A stretch of DNA of 64,000 nt, taken from assembly GCA_014058105.1 (NCBI GenBank), contig JACGCM010001948.1, positions 1,612,001-1,676,000 on the forward strand, read 5' to 3'. Each line of letters starts with the position of its first letter. Position 1 is the stretch's first letter. A program made the position numbers and the translations under genes. This DNA comes from Kingdonia uniflora (lineage: Eukaryota > Streptophyta > Magnoliopsida > Ranunculales > Circaeasteraceae). Positions 34,556 through 46,607 of this stretch are shown piece after piece. The notes under the pieces are model-generated. The model was given only the letters and a program-made list of their open reading frames with translations, searched no databases and was not told where the DNA came from.

Positions 34556-36229
34556 ATGGCCCCCACCCTCCATTCTACATCCACCCATGCCGGCAACTCT
34601 ACTGACGGAGTGGCCGCCCAGCTCGCCCTGCTTACCCAGCAATTCACTCAGGCCGAGGGGAGATACCGAACACAATTACATCAGGAGCGCGAATAATACC
34701 GTAAGGAGTTTGAAGCCGAACGACAACGCCATTTGAATGACGCAGATAGACAGTATCGTTCCCCCGACGACCTGCTGAATACAGTTCACGAGCTATAGCG
34801 ATCTCAACCTCATGACGCCCTTTTACCATCTCAAGCACCCGCCCCGTTGCGCATCTCTGCCTGCTCCATATTGGGGGCCCAACCACATCCTGAAATACCC
34901 TAGGTCCATCTTGGGGCTGAGGGTGCTCCCCTCACCATCCTCCCTACTGGTTTAATCCACCTTAGTATACACCCTACCGAGGATTCGTCCGATTCCACCC
35001 TTCGAACTACCAGACAACCTAGGCGCCGCACTGCTCGAGAACGATTCGGGGAGGGTAATGCTAAGCATACGTCGAATATTCGACATCTTCCCCTTCGACC
35101 TCAAAGATCCCCTCCTCATCCTGATTATCTTACACAGTAGGACTTTGACCAGAAAACCTATCCTGCCATCTGAATCAGTGCGAGCCCTACATCGAACTCG
35201 TGGAGTCAGTTAAACAACACCCTCTGCCCCAAACTCTTCACTATCAAGGTGCCACCAAATTTTCGCGCCCCTAAAATTAGCAAATATCGCAATACCAACC
35301 CTCAATCCCACATCCTCGAATTCCAAAATGATTTAAGGCTTTACTCGGCGGCCAAGCACCTGATGTGTCAACTTTTTCCCGCCAGCCTCACAGACAGTCC
35401 CATCAGATGGTATCATAACCTTCCCAGTGGCTCGATCCAAAGCTTCAAGTAATTATCTAGTCATTTCATCACCTAATTTGCCTTCAACAAAGATCGAGAG
35501 GTCCGGGTTAATGCTCTCTTTAACTTCCACAAATCCCCCAATGAAACCCTTGAAGCCTTCACAAAGAGGTTCATCGAGGAGTCGCGCAAGGTCAAAAACT
35601 TCAACTGTGCGAACGCGGTCCTCGCTTATTCTAATGTTTTGCCAGATAATAGCCGCGTCAAAGAGTTCCTAGTACTCCACAAACCCTAAACTCTCGTAGA
35701 GATATTATCCAGAATTAACAGATACATTGACCTCGAGTGCCTCCGCGAGTCAAATCGCCAGAGGCAAGGTTCTAACCCCACTCCGAACAAACCTAGACAA
35801 GGCTAACCTTCTGCTCTTACACCCATGATCGCTCCTGTCTTACAGGAGACTGAGAGCCGCAAATGCCCCCACAATAATGACACTACCGAAGCCCGTAAAA
35901 AAATGGCCGAAGCTGGTCTTGCCCAAGCTTACTGCTCCTATCAGTACCTTTCTACCACAGATTCAGGCAGACCCCATATGGCGTACCCCTTTCCTCATCG
36001 AGGTCAAACAAGGCATACCTTACTTCCAGAACCATAAGTGTAACTGCCACCATACCAACAAATGCTTCGCCCTGCAGCTTCTCTCGAAATAATCCTCAAG
36101 GCGGGTCGTTTACATCAGTATGTTGCTGACCTCCATAGTTACCTCGACGGGTCGTACCTCAAACCTCAACCCGCCCCTGCTGCCGACCTAACCGAGGTAC
36201 ACATCTACCAGTTCATTTCATCTAGGTAA
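34556..36229 (+). pseudogene. G3 gag
   Basis: ATG at 34556 (ACAATGGC context) opens MAPTLHSTSTHAGN. The N-terminal coiled-coil part is rich in Gln, Glu and Arg, and the capsid part has PPNFRAPKISKY, LEFQNDLRLYS and SLTDSPIRWYHNLP, then EAFTKRFIEESRKV. The frame is the same from 34556 to ~35940 apart from stops; a local shift occurs at ~35940 and returns at ~36080. The nucleocapsid end has FQNHKCNCHHTNKC, the H-x4-H-x4-C part of the knuckle seen in G1 and G4, with its first Cys lost to Phe. It ends at TAA 36227. The stops are TAA, TAG or TGA in places where a C-to-T change in CAA, CAG or CGA would make them. Confidence 0.75.
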
Positions 36230-36231
36230 AT

Positions 36232-39200
36232 AATATCGACAACTATCGTTCTAAAAGTAAGCGCAAGCATGTCTAAGAATATTGTAAACTCACTTACCAG
36301 GAGAAGCTACCCGCCCTCCTGCCATAATCAAGTCAATATCCCAGACCCGAGGGTATCTCATTTATTGACTGTGATACATCGTACGTTCATTTTCCCCATT
36401 CTAACCCTTTAGCCATTATGATTAAGGTCGAACACCTCGTCCTCCATACCATGCTTATCGATACGGGAAGTGCAGCTAATATACTTTTCCTTCAAACTGT
36501 TCTAGCCATGAACAAAACATACCTCATCACTGCCGCCAATGTCAAACTAAAAGGTTTTAACGGGGCTACCGAAGTTGTCGTTGGTCGAATTAGCCTTCCA
36601 GTTACTACCGGCCTAGTTACACTTCAAACCAGTATTCTTGTCATCGATAAGAAATCTGAATATCTCGGTATCCATGGGCACGACTGGTTCCATACCATAC
36701 GCGCCACACCTTTGACCTACCATAAGACCCTTTGTTTCACTACCCCGTGGGGTACGCGGAACTTAAAAGGCTCCCAACACCTCACCCGTTCATGTGAGTA
36801 TCCAGAGATCGATCTAACCCAGAAACTCGTCAAACTACCATAGCAATCATTGTCTCCCTCTATACCTTCAACACCCGCCATCTCACCCATAGAACCCATT
36901 GCTTATATTGAACTCGACGGTCCTGGTTGAGGTACGTTCATCGGTACCTTTCTAGATGAGGCCGAGCACCTCAAACTCACCAACTTCCTTCAAGCCAATA
37001 AAAACATCTTCGCATGGATATTTCAGGAGATGCCCAGTGTCGACCTTTGTTTAGCATGTCATCGCATCGACCTTATCCCTTACGTTATAGCAGTAAAGCA
37101 GAAGAAGCGTACATTGGCCCCACGATTTTGAGAAGCTATAAACCTTGAGGTTGACAAGCTCATAGCCACGGGTTTCATTAGAGAAGTCAAGTACGATGAC
37201 TAGATATCCAACATTGTTACAGTTCCTAAAAAGAATGGTAAGATATGAATTTGCGCCGACTTCACAGACATCAACTAACATACACCTAAGGACAGCTTCC
37301 TCCTCCCGATCATTTCAATCCTCCTGGATGTCACTGCTGGACATGAGCGACTATCAATGATGAACTAGGGCTGGCAATGGGCCAAGTTTAGGGTTGGTGG
37401 AGTAATACCATCCCCATACCCGCCAAATTATCCAACCCCTAAACCCGCCCCAATACCATTTAACTTAAATTGGGAATACCCAAACCCGCCCTGTTTAAAT
37501 TTGTCTATACCAACCAAACCCGCCCAACACCCGTTTAACACCCGTTTAAAAATCCATATGTTTGATACAGTATTATTTAATGTTGTCAGCAGAATCTAAG
37601 TTTTACAAGACTCTAAAGAAATATAGGTATTATTAATACACCAAAGATGGGATACGATTCAGACGAGAAAAAGGAAAACATTAGACATCATAAGATTAGT
37701 GTGAGGTTTAATAAAAGCCATTTTTCAAGAAAATTGTTAAAAATAAAAGTTAGTTTGGTAAAGAATGTTATTTTGGGTTTAAAATTGAATTGAGTATCAT
37801 ACCGATTGTAATGATGGAGTACATAGATGGAGATGAATATTGCTACATAGATGATCAAAATTGGTAAAAAAAATAAAATGAGTCACCAGTTGAGTAAAAA
37901 GGGGAAATAGGGTTTGAACAATTCAAACTAAAAACTAAAAATTTACAATCTTTTTAATGAAAGCAAGTAGTAGTAGTAATAAAAAGGGATGAGAAAACCA
38001 ATTGATTCAGAAAGAGAAAATGGATACCTTTCAAACAAAGATATCTTTTTTTACTTCTTGTCTTCCTTGTTTTGATCTCTGAGAAAAGAAAGAAAGAAAG
38101 AGAAATCCAAAATCTTCTTATTAGAAGAAGAATGTGAGTTTCATCATAGATCCATTAAAATCAGAGCACTCACTTAACTTGGGCTACAAATAAAAATTAG
38201 TTTGGTGAAGAATATTATTTCGAGGTTGAAATGAAGAGAAGCTGATGACAGAATACAGGAGGATAGAGGTTGAAATGAAGATAAGAGAGGAGACATGATG
38301 CTGGACTTAACTAATATGTCTTTAGAATTAGGTTTAACTTAAGGGTATTCAAGTCATATCTTTTATAACTGGGTTGGGTGATGGGGCCCCATTTATTAGA
38401 GCCTAAAACCAGACCCGCCCCATTAAATAAATAGGGTTTTTTTTAAAATAAAACCCGCCCCATACCCGGTATAGTCATACCAAACCCGCCTCATTAAGGA
38501 CGGGGCGGGGAGGGTTAAATTGCCAGCCCTATGATAGATACGGTTTTTGGTTATAATCAAGTACCCCTCCTCCCCGAGGATCAATTTAAAACATATTTTA
38601 TCACTGAACAAGGCCTTTATTGTTTTAACGTCATGCCCTTCGGCCTTAAAAATGCGGGAGCCACTTACCAATACCTCGTTACAACCATGTTTAAAACCTT
38701 GCTTGGCAAGTCGGTCAAAATTTATACCGACGACATATTATTCAAGAGCCTCCAAAAACAGACCCAGATCCAGGACCTAACCGAAGTCTTCTCGATACTT
38801 TGAACATACAACATGAAACTTAACCCAGACAAATTCCAGTTTTGTGGTTTGTCTGGCAAATTATTAGGTCACCTCATCACCAAACGAGGTATCGAGATCG
38901 AACCTACTCATATCCGAGCCCTCATCGACATGCCTTCCCCCTGAACCAAAAAAGATGTCCAAAAGGTGGATGGCAAGATAGCAGCCCTTAACCGCTTTAT
39001 TTCAAAATCTTTAGACCGCTGTGCTTGGATCTTCTCACTCTGAAACGATCAAGGCATCCACAAGGCCAAAAAGAAAAATAACCCTGAGATCAATTGGACA
39101 CCCAACTGTGAACAGGCATTTCTCAAACTTAAAACATGCCTCAGTCGGCCACCCATCATCAGTATATCTATCGAAGGTAATTCACTTTCTTTATACCTCG

Positions 39201-41398
39201 CGGTCACCGACACTTCTATTAGTTCAGTCCTCATTCGACTCGAATCCAACATTGAGAAACATGTATACTTTATCAGGAAAACCCTGACACCTGTAGAAAC
39301 TCGATACACAGAACTTGAGCGTTTGCTCCTCACCCACGTCTACACTTCTCAAAAACTCAAACCATATTTTCAAGCTCATACTATCCGTATTATCATACGT
39401 TATCCCCTTCGAGAAGTACTCAACAAGAAAGACAAATCTAGACGGGTACAGCAGTAGTCCGTTTATCTTGCTAAACACGATATCACATTTGAGAAGCAGG
39501 TATCCCAAAAGGGCCAAGCAGTCGTTGATTTCCTTGCTGACTTCCCGATCAAAGATGTCGGTTGGGAGAAACACGAGGACGACCTACCAGAAGACCAACC
39601 CGAACAAACAAACCAATGAAACCCTAACACAGGCTAGCGCTTCTTTACAAATGGATCCGCTAGACCTAATGGTTCAGGGATTGGTATCGTCATGGTTACA
39701 CCCACCAATGATTAAATTGAAAAAACAGTCAATTTAAACTTTGAATGCTCCAACAATGAGGCTGAGTACGAAGCCTTGATCCATGGCCTCAACCTCGCAC
39801 TCAATCTTGGTGTCCCTAAACTGGTAGTTTTCACAGATTCCCAACTTGTTTAGAGACAATACACCGGTGAAAATCAGTTCAACGGTCGCATGGCTGAGTA
39901 TGTTGGTCTCATCCGCCAGCGCATGGACCGTTTTCCTGAAAAATATTCCATTACTTACAACCCCCGAGGTGAAAACAGATACGCAGATGCCCTCGCCTAT
40001 ATAGCAACTATGTTAGGCTAGTCCAAATCTCAAACACTCCATATTGAAGTACTCGAACGCCCAAGTATCAACAAGATGAAAGTCAATGCCATCAATACTG
40101 GGGGTGAGAGTCTCGATCCAGACGACTAGAGAATTCCATTTCTTACCTACTTTAACAGTTCTACCCTACTAGACGACCCCAAAGTAAAACGATTGTTATT
40201 AGAGAACTGTCGCAGATACACCATTCTCAAAGGAAAATTATGTCACAAATCCCCAAATGGCGTCCTCCTCTGATGCATATCTCAAAACGAAGCCTCTAAA
40301 ATTCTTGTCAAACTCTACTAAGGTACCTGCGGTACTCACACTACTGGTCGGTCTATATCCCTTCGAACTGTCTCCCAAGGTCTATTCTGGCCCAATATGA
40401 AGAAGCAAACCAAAGAGTACACCAAACACTATGACAAATGCCAACGTAATTCCCACGACATCTATAGCCCTTCGCAAGACCTCCATTTTAGCCAAGTCTC
40501 TTGGCCATACAAGCGCCGGGCCACCGATCTTGTGGGTCCTTCTCCTAAAGCATCGGGTAGCCGTAAAAATGTTCTTGTGCCAATAGATTACATTACCAAA
40601 TGGGTTGAAGTCGTACCTTTATGTCGAACCAGAGAAGAAGAAGTCATCAAATTTCTATGGGAGAACATTATTATACACTTCGGCTGCCCTCATATGATTT
40701 GATGTGATAATGGTCCACAATTTATGGGGAACAAAGTTCTAAATTTCCTCAAAAAGTACAACATCATCCTCTTCCCGTCAACACCTTACTACCCCCAAGG
40801 GAATGGTCAGGTCGAAGCAATCAATATAATAATAGTCGATGGTCTCAAGAAGCGTGTCGATGCGAAGAAAGGATGATGGGTTCAAGAACTACAACATGTC
40901 CTCTGGGCCTATCAAACAACACCACGAAAGGCGACGAGCTACACACCTTTCCTTCTAGCATATGGTACCAAAGCAGTGCTACCCACTCAATTTGAAGTAC
41001 CTATACGCAATCCCAACCTCCTAGACGAAGATAATGAGTTTAAACTCGGATGTAATATATTGTGGATCAACAAAACCAGATACTGAACCATCGCTAACCT
41101 CGGCCGGTATCATATCTTCCTCCAAAAGTCATACAACAAGAGAGTTCAACCATGCAATTTTAACATTGGAGATCTTGTACTTCGATGTGTCACACAGTCT
41201 TCAATGCCTCGAAATGCCAGCAAACTGGCCAAATTCTAGGAAGGACCTTATGTCGTGTACGATAAGAGCGACAAAGGTTCATACTACCTGATGACAAAAA
41301 ACGAAGAGCCTCTCCCTAATCCATGGAATACAATGCAACTAGTCTCATACAACAGGCTGCGGCCTCCACCTTGTTCCCCTGATGTAAATGCAGAATAA
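36232..41398 (+). pseudogene. G3 pol: protease, RT, RNase H, archaeal-type RNase H, integrase
   Basis: Protease (36418-36840) has MLIDTGSAANILFLQ and YLGIHGHDWFH. RT starts near 36900 (NIFAWIFQEMPSVD), is interrupted by a hAT-like insertion at 37366-38531, and resumes with GYNQVPLLPEDQF, PFGLKNAGATYQ and YTDD in place of YIDD. RNase H (about 38940-39600) has AALNRFISKSLDRC and AVVDFLADFP. The second RNase H (39640-40020) has NGSARPNGSGIGIV (expected DGS) and NNEAEYEALIHGLNLAL. Integrase (40300-41398) has TDLVGPSPKASG, CDNGPQFMG and NGQVEAINIIIVDG, covering the DDE residues, and ends NPWNTMQLVSYNR. The frame differs from gag by one base. Only stops, not frameshifts, break the domains. Confidence 0.85.
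37366..38531. mobile_element. hAT-like non-autonomous DNA transposon inside G3 RT
   Basis: Perfect 13-bp terminal inverted repeats TAGGGCTGGCAAT / ATTGCCAGCCCTA. Flanking octamers TGATGAAC (37358-37365) and TGATAGAT (38532-38539) each differ slightly from the TGATGGAT expected from related RT sequences, which fits an 8-bp hAT target duplication. Subterminal AAACCCGCCC motifs recur near both ends. The 1166 bp contain no transposase frame. Confidence 0.8.
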
Positions 41399-41424
41399 TT
41401 AATGAACATATTTTTCCCTGAACT

Positions 41425-41990
41425 TTGTATCATGTCTTCCAGTTGATTTTTCAAGACTCCAAATTTGAGCAAACTCGAGGGGCATGAATGGTCAAACTGA
41501 CCGAACCCTCTGGAATGCATTGGAGGTGACCACGTTATGTTTTGACTAGGCTCGGGCCTTCAAAGTCCAACAAATTTCTTGGTATAACCTAAGTATCATG
41601 TCAACCCTTCGACCAGACTGATACTTGGGGGCGACCTCGAAAATTTTCAAGTATCCAAATTTGAGCAAACTTGAGGAGCATGAATGGTCGAACTGACCAG
41701 CCCCTCGGGAATGCATTGGGGGAGACCATGTTATGCTTCGACTAGACTCAGGCCTTCGAAGTCTAGTGAATTTCATGGTATAACCAAAGTATCATGTCAA
41801 CCCCTCGACTAGGCTGATACTTAGGGGCAACCTCAAAAAAAATTAAGTCTCCAAATTTGAGCAAACTCAAGGAGCAAGAATGGTTGATAGACCAGACCCT
41901 CGAAAATGTATTGGGGGCGACCACGTTAAAGTATCATGACCACATCTCGACTGATACTCGGGGAACCACCTCAAAGCTCTCCAAGGTTCG
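41425..41990 (+). repeat. 196-bp tandem repeat (about 2.8 copies) in G3
   Basis: TGAGCAAACT(C/T)(G/A)AGG starts units at 41466, 41662 and 41858, a 196-bp period. Each unit runs through GAATGGTC, GACCACGTTA and GTATCATG to TGATACT(T/C)GGGG. The third unit is shortened by about 50 bp. The array lies directly after the integrase end. Confidence 0.85.
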
Positions 41991-42290
41991 ATAATTCTAT
42001 AAGCATTTTATACTTCCAACATACACAGACACAAGTATGCAAAAATAATAGCAACTACACTACATGCAAGAAGTATCAGTACAACATATATTAGAGAATC
42101 GAGTTCAACACAAATCAACAAACCAATTCAGATCAAGTTCAGCACACATCAGCAATTCAAAATAATCATAAGTTGAGAGCTCAAGTTCAAATCAGTTACA
42201 CATTATCCAAACCAGTACTCAAAGTATTTCAAACCTTAACAAGTTCAGAGAAAAGAGTCTTAGTTACAGCAAGACAACAATAATAATACC
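41991..42290. other. Spacer between the tandem repeat and the end of the antisense ORF in G3
   Basis: AT-rich, CA-rich sequence with no frame. It would be the 3' untranslated part of an antisense transcript. Confidence 0.4.
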
Positions 42291-42869
42291 TCATACAGGA
42301 GTGGCCACACCATCTCCTCCTACAGGCTCTTCAACGCCAACACCTCTAATATCTTTAGTAAAAGGATTTGACCCAGCAGCGTTCGCGACTTCATTAGTCA
42401 CAGTCCCAGCAGCAGCTTCATCCATGCCACCTCCCATAGTTACACCAACAATATCTACATCTATCCCCTTTGTCTGAACAGCATCTTCGATGATTGGATC
42501 ATTGGTTATGGGAAAGCATTTTAAAGTTTCGGGATCATACCCCAACTCTTCTAAGAACATCTTCGGCCTGACGTTAGTTTCTCATTCATCATCGAACTGC
42601 CCTTGGAAGGTCTCCCACTGTTCTTTCATTGCCTTATCCTTCTCAGCAAGCTTCGACTCTAGCACCTGCGTATGATTGTAGCGTTGAGCTTCGAGTCTCT
42701 ACTCATATTCAGATCTGAGGGTCAACTGTTCTTGCTTTAAAACTTTAATTTCAGACACCAGCGACGCCTCGGTCCCTCGAGCGAGTTCCAGATTGTCAAC
42801 TACCCGTTTCAGCTGCTTCATTGCTACTTTTTGAGCCTTGACAAAAGTTTGCGACCAAGCATGCGTCTG

Positions 42870-42950
42870 CTAGAATATTTGAACCATCAGTACTTCTTGA
42901 AGGAGGATGAATTTAAGAAAAAAAATTGAATTTCAAAAAAAAATAGTTAC
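42870..42950 (-). other. Intron 2 of the G3 antisense ORF
   Basis: Donor GTAACT after TTACATTAG and acceptor AAATATTCTAG, phase 0, 81 bp. The TAG just before the donor is an in-frame stop at an exon end that usually reads CAG, a likely C-to-T change. Downstream QTHAWSQTFVKAQKV continues the coiled coil. Confidence 0.5.
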
Positions 42951-43524
42951 CTAATGTAAAGTTTTATTCATCCGCCTCTCAGCCTCCTTTGGGTCAGTGC
43001 CACAGAGCGCTGCCTTCAAAGCAGCCATGGCTCGAGCATGCTCTTCTAGTTCGGCTTCTGTTAGCTCCTCGTCCACATCCTCTGTATCCTCCTCCCCCAA
43101 CACCCTCACATCTTACGCTGAGCTAACATCAGCTGCTGGACCTTTGGAAATTTAAGAAAGACCTTGCCCTTCCCTTTGTCAGCCTACGTCGACGCTGGCT
43201 TCGATGCCTACTTTGACGCATCACGAACTACTTCGGGTATAGGCACTGCCTGCTTCGGTGCCTGTTGTCCTTTTGGAACATAATTCACCTTCCTCGACAA
43301 TCTCACTTTCTCCATTCCTACGACCCATCTCGAAGTACCTTCGCCTCCCTTCTTCTTTGATAGCTTCGGAGTAACAGGAACGTTATGAAGCAGATAATCT
43401 GTCTTCTTCTGCCTCTTCCTTTTTATACCTAACTTCCTGAATACAGAATCTACCCACTCTTCGTCCGAGTTAATCATCCCGCCAATATAATTCCTCGGAT
43501 TTACCAAAGGTCGGTTACTAAGTG

Positions 43525-43598
43525 CTGCAGACAAAACAAAAACATGTTTGTCAGTCTATTCAATCAATATTTCAAAAAATCTTCGACTATCAACTTAC
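43525..43598 (-). other. Intron 1 of the G3 antisense ORF
   Basis: Minus-strand donor GTAAGT after ...ATCTATAATCCAA and acceptor TTTTGTTTTGTCTGCAG. Phase 1, 74 bp. The exon junction falls in the same YNP codon context as in G2, and splicing continues in frame into LSNRPLVNPRNYIGGM. Confidence 0.65.
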
Positions 43599-44450
43599 TT
43601 GGATTATAGATCCTATGTTGTAGCTTATAAACGTCCTCCCCTTCGGCATTCTCATAATTTCCCCGTACCATAACCAAGTTCTTATCCCACCCTCGACCCA
43701 TTGAGCACAAATCAAGCAACCAGGCTTATCTGCGTAACATTGGATGTGGTATGTATCCATCTTATGGTTTGCTTTCCTCGAGTAGAATGACACAATATCA
43801 TACCACTCGATCATGCCCCTCCCCTCACTTCTCAGTTTTACATTCATATCCTCGACCACCTTCATCATTTCATAGAAGTTTCCATTCATCTGGCATGGGG
43901 TAACTTCCCAGAAGTTCAAAACCTCCTTCACCAGCCTTCGAAGGGGTAGTTGCATCCCTAGCCAAATCTGGCCTCTAAATGCCATAAAACCCTATTTGGA
44001 TTTAGACCTGAAGATATACCCAGACCTTACTGCATATTATATCACCCCTACCTTCGACAACTCCAGCTTAGCCACAAATCGATCCAGTCTCAGTTTCTCT
44101 TTACATAAGACATACTTCGCAGCTTTCCTCAATTCAGCCAAACTTTTACTATTACCACTCTGTTCCCCCTCTTCACTTTCATCCCCTAAAGGCACGACAC
44201 TACCTTCGTATTCCCTTCTCTCTCCTCCCCCCACCTTCTCATCCCTCTCCTCGGTCACTCGAGCCTTTCGACGGCTCCTACTCGAAACCCCAATTTTAGG
44301 ATCCACCACGGCTAATGGGGAATTTGTTACAATGTCTAACTCTTCTATGTCGCTGCTCTCACCCGCTAAAGCACGACCAGACATACTCAGTTCATTTTGT
44401 TCGATCTCCTCGTCTATCAGCCTTAGTCTCGAAGATCGACGTGTACGCAT

Positions 44451-45594
44451 TTTACCCTACAGAAGAAGAGACACACAATTAGATCGATATATTCGACTAT
44501 TCCATGTCAATAACTTATTTTGATATACCCTCCCCAACTCAAACAACCATAGTTGAACATTCGATTACAGCTTTGGTCACCACCCCAATATTCCTACTTT
44601 CTTACAGGGCTGAACCTCCAACTACTTGGATCACCCTCTCCCGCGGCCAGGCCTTCGCCAACAAAGCCTTAACAACACCTACCTCTTATAACATTTATAA
44701 CAGATGAAACTACAAAGGAGAACTACACTTAACCTTACAAAGAAGGTCAGATGAATACATGCATGGTTGATTCAAACAGCAACAAAGAACGATCCTTTCA
44801 CTCCTCTTCAACAAGAACTTCCTCAGTAATGGAGTATGTTCTTTTTCTCTCTATTTTTTCTTTTCCTTGCAAATTGGGAACATTAATTTCTTTCTGCCTC
44901 TATAAATACCTCCGCAAAATATTAATAAACCGCCTTAATTTCCAAAACCGCTATTATTACCACTACCCATACTTTTCAGCTGAGTTACGTTTTGATGCCT
45001 TTACCCTCAACAACTCACACGTGTACCTCCCACGCCAATATTTAACAATTTTATATTAACCTAGTCAAACCTTCGGGTATCCTGTCTGAAGCCGTCCTGT
45101 TAAAACTATACAACATGTCAACCTTTTCCCGTAATCCAAGGAAGCATCATGATGACCTGCAAGGCACTCTGCCCTATGAACAGTACTTCTTCTGACATAC
45201 CACCTATTTTGGCTATCAAGTTTTACAGCCGAATCCCATCTATGTTCGAAGCCCAATGACCTTCAAACTCCCTTCCTCCCATCTACGAATCATCGTCTAT
45301 ACTGTATCTTCTACATTCGTTCACACATTCTCGATATTCAATTTCAAAATTTGTCCGTCATTCGATTTCCTACATATTCAACATTCGAGAAGCTATTTTT
45401 GCGCCTAAATTACCATCGTGTATTATGGTTGTCCTACTTATACACAAACAGTTAAATATCATACCTCGATAATTGTTTCAATATTCCATTTCATTCGATC
45501 AACGTTGCATATACCAATTCAAAAAAATAATAACAACAACAGCAAACAGCAAAACAGAATGCTACAAGCTTCCTTTACCACAACCAAGATGCCT
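44451..45594. other. Leader/promoter-side spacer of the G3 antisense ORF
   Basis: No conserved frame. On the minus strand a 3' splice site CTTCTTCTGTAG ends 6 bases before the ATG at 44450, and a TATA-like GTTATAAATG lies near 44691-44700. These are candidates for a spliced leader and promoter of an antisense transcript. Confidence 0.35.
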
Positions 45595-45921
45595 CTATTT
45601 GTAGGCAGGGCAATTCATGCAGAGCCCGACCTCTTCTTCAACACTGAGGTCTTCTTTAGTTATCAGATCTTCAACCAAAGTTTATTAAAAGAAGAACCAA
45701 TTACTGACCAGTGGATTCATCCATCGCGATACCCTCCACCAGTGAGCATACGACATCCCATAGATTGGCTCTTCTGGCTCTAGTTCTACCAACTCAGGCA
45801 TCTCCCAGTCTAACTCATGGTCCCCGAAGAACTTTTCAATAAGCTCATACGTCTTCTCCTCTATCCGACATTATCGGGCTTCCATCCTCTTCTAGTATCT
45901 GGTATTAGGAGTGTTATCCAT
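45595..45921 (-). pseudogene. Small antisense ORF, copy A, of G3
   Basis: A 108-codon frame starting MDNTPNTRY, with stops at codons 10, 17 and a TAATAA pair near 77. Readable parts are YELIEKFFGDHELDWEMP, ELVELEPEEPIYGMSY, AHWWRVSRWMNPLVSNW and DLSVEEEVGLCMNCPAYK. It is strongly acidic and rich in Trp, with a terminal C-x2-C. Copy B (46915-46608) aligns without gaps over the first 40 codons (MENTPNTRH, VELQIRFFGDRGLDWVMP) and ends GLCKRNCPICK. The two G2 small ORFs share EL..[KR][FY]F. It lies 1.24 kb inside the 3' LTR and transcribes away from it. I recognise no known family. Confidence 0.55.
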
Positions 45922-46607
45922 AATTCGACTACTTAGACAAGATGACGCAGATAGTTTATTCAGAGAAGACAGTGCAGATGTTTGAAGCTCTCTTAACAAC
46001 CCCTACTTATACTTGAAGGTAGGTACATTTAAAGCATCCTTAATCACAACCCACATTTATTACAGTCTTTAATTATTTTCCTCGGAATCTCAACAGCTAA
46101 ACCTTTTCAACTTCCCAGACTCAACCGTTTTATCAGCATGCGCACTCTATACCAATTTCTGAGATCTTGCATTCAACCCATCCCTATTCTCGAATCATCG
46201 AAACTTATCTATACTCTGTCATACCATTTTCTACATGATACTCCAAAGAATTTAGGCCTGTTAGTCATTCAAGGTCGAATATTAACCAATGTTTTCGATC
46301 ACCACATGACAGTTTAATGTAAAGTTCTCCTAGTAGGTGACTGTCTCTACTATTTAAACTTCGTTCCAAGTTGGATGCTCGATCCCGTGCCTACAGTCTA
46401 TTCATCTATAATACTTATCAGATATAAAACATATAATTCTATTAAATTACCTTTTCATTCCATTACTTCGATGATACAAAACAAAGAAGAGAGAAGGGAA
46501 AAAGAGAAAAATATACAAGCATCAACAAAAATCATAAACCTTCAAAAATAGTCATGCAAAAAAATACCAATCACCACCACCCTGCCACCACATTGCGAAG
46601 AACCCCA
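45922..46607. other. Spacer between small antisense ORFs A and B of G3
   Basis: No coding frame. Parts of 45900-46110 and 46900-47090 are similar beyond the ORFs themselves (e.g. CTCGGAATCTCAACA / CTCGGAACTCCAACA), so the two ORFs come from a tandem duplication of about 1 kb. Confidence 0.5.

Larger units (their letters stand above)
42291..44450 (-). pseudogene. Large antisense ORF of G3, three exons
   Basis: Exon 1 (44450-43599) starts MRTRRSSRLRLIDEE, is acidic and Ser-rich, and then has GMQLPLRRLVKEVLNF, QMNGNFYEMMKVVEDMNVKL and, after a one-base shift, VRGNYENAEGEDVYKL and HRIYNP. G2 has the same series (GIRIPQ.., QLNGNVYEMIRVCEALN, HKYYNP). The block resembles the 'putative gypsy type transposon' domain. 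Exon 2 (43524-42951) contains EEWVDSVFRKLGIKRKRQ, a basic region and KGGEGTSRWVVG. Exon 3 (42869-42291) is coiled coil (VAMKQLKRVVDNLELARG) followed by FLEELGYDPETLKCFP and a Gly/Ala-rich tail. Stops at 44037 and ~43991 and one frameshift break it. The role is unknown; a nuclear or gag-like accessory function is conceivable but unproved. Confidence 0.65.

Noticed and set aside
36418..41398. Pol-like sequence as an endogenous pararetrovirus
   Set aside because: Integrase, LTRs, a primer site and a polypurine tract are all present, which fits an LTR retrotransposon.
45418..45783. 121-codon plus-strand open frame
   Set aside because: It is the shadow of the minus-strand small ORF copy A, with no recognisable motif of its own.
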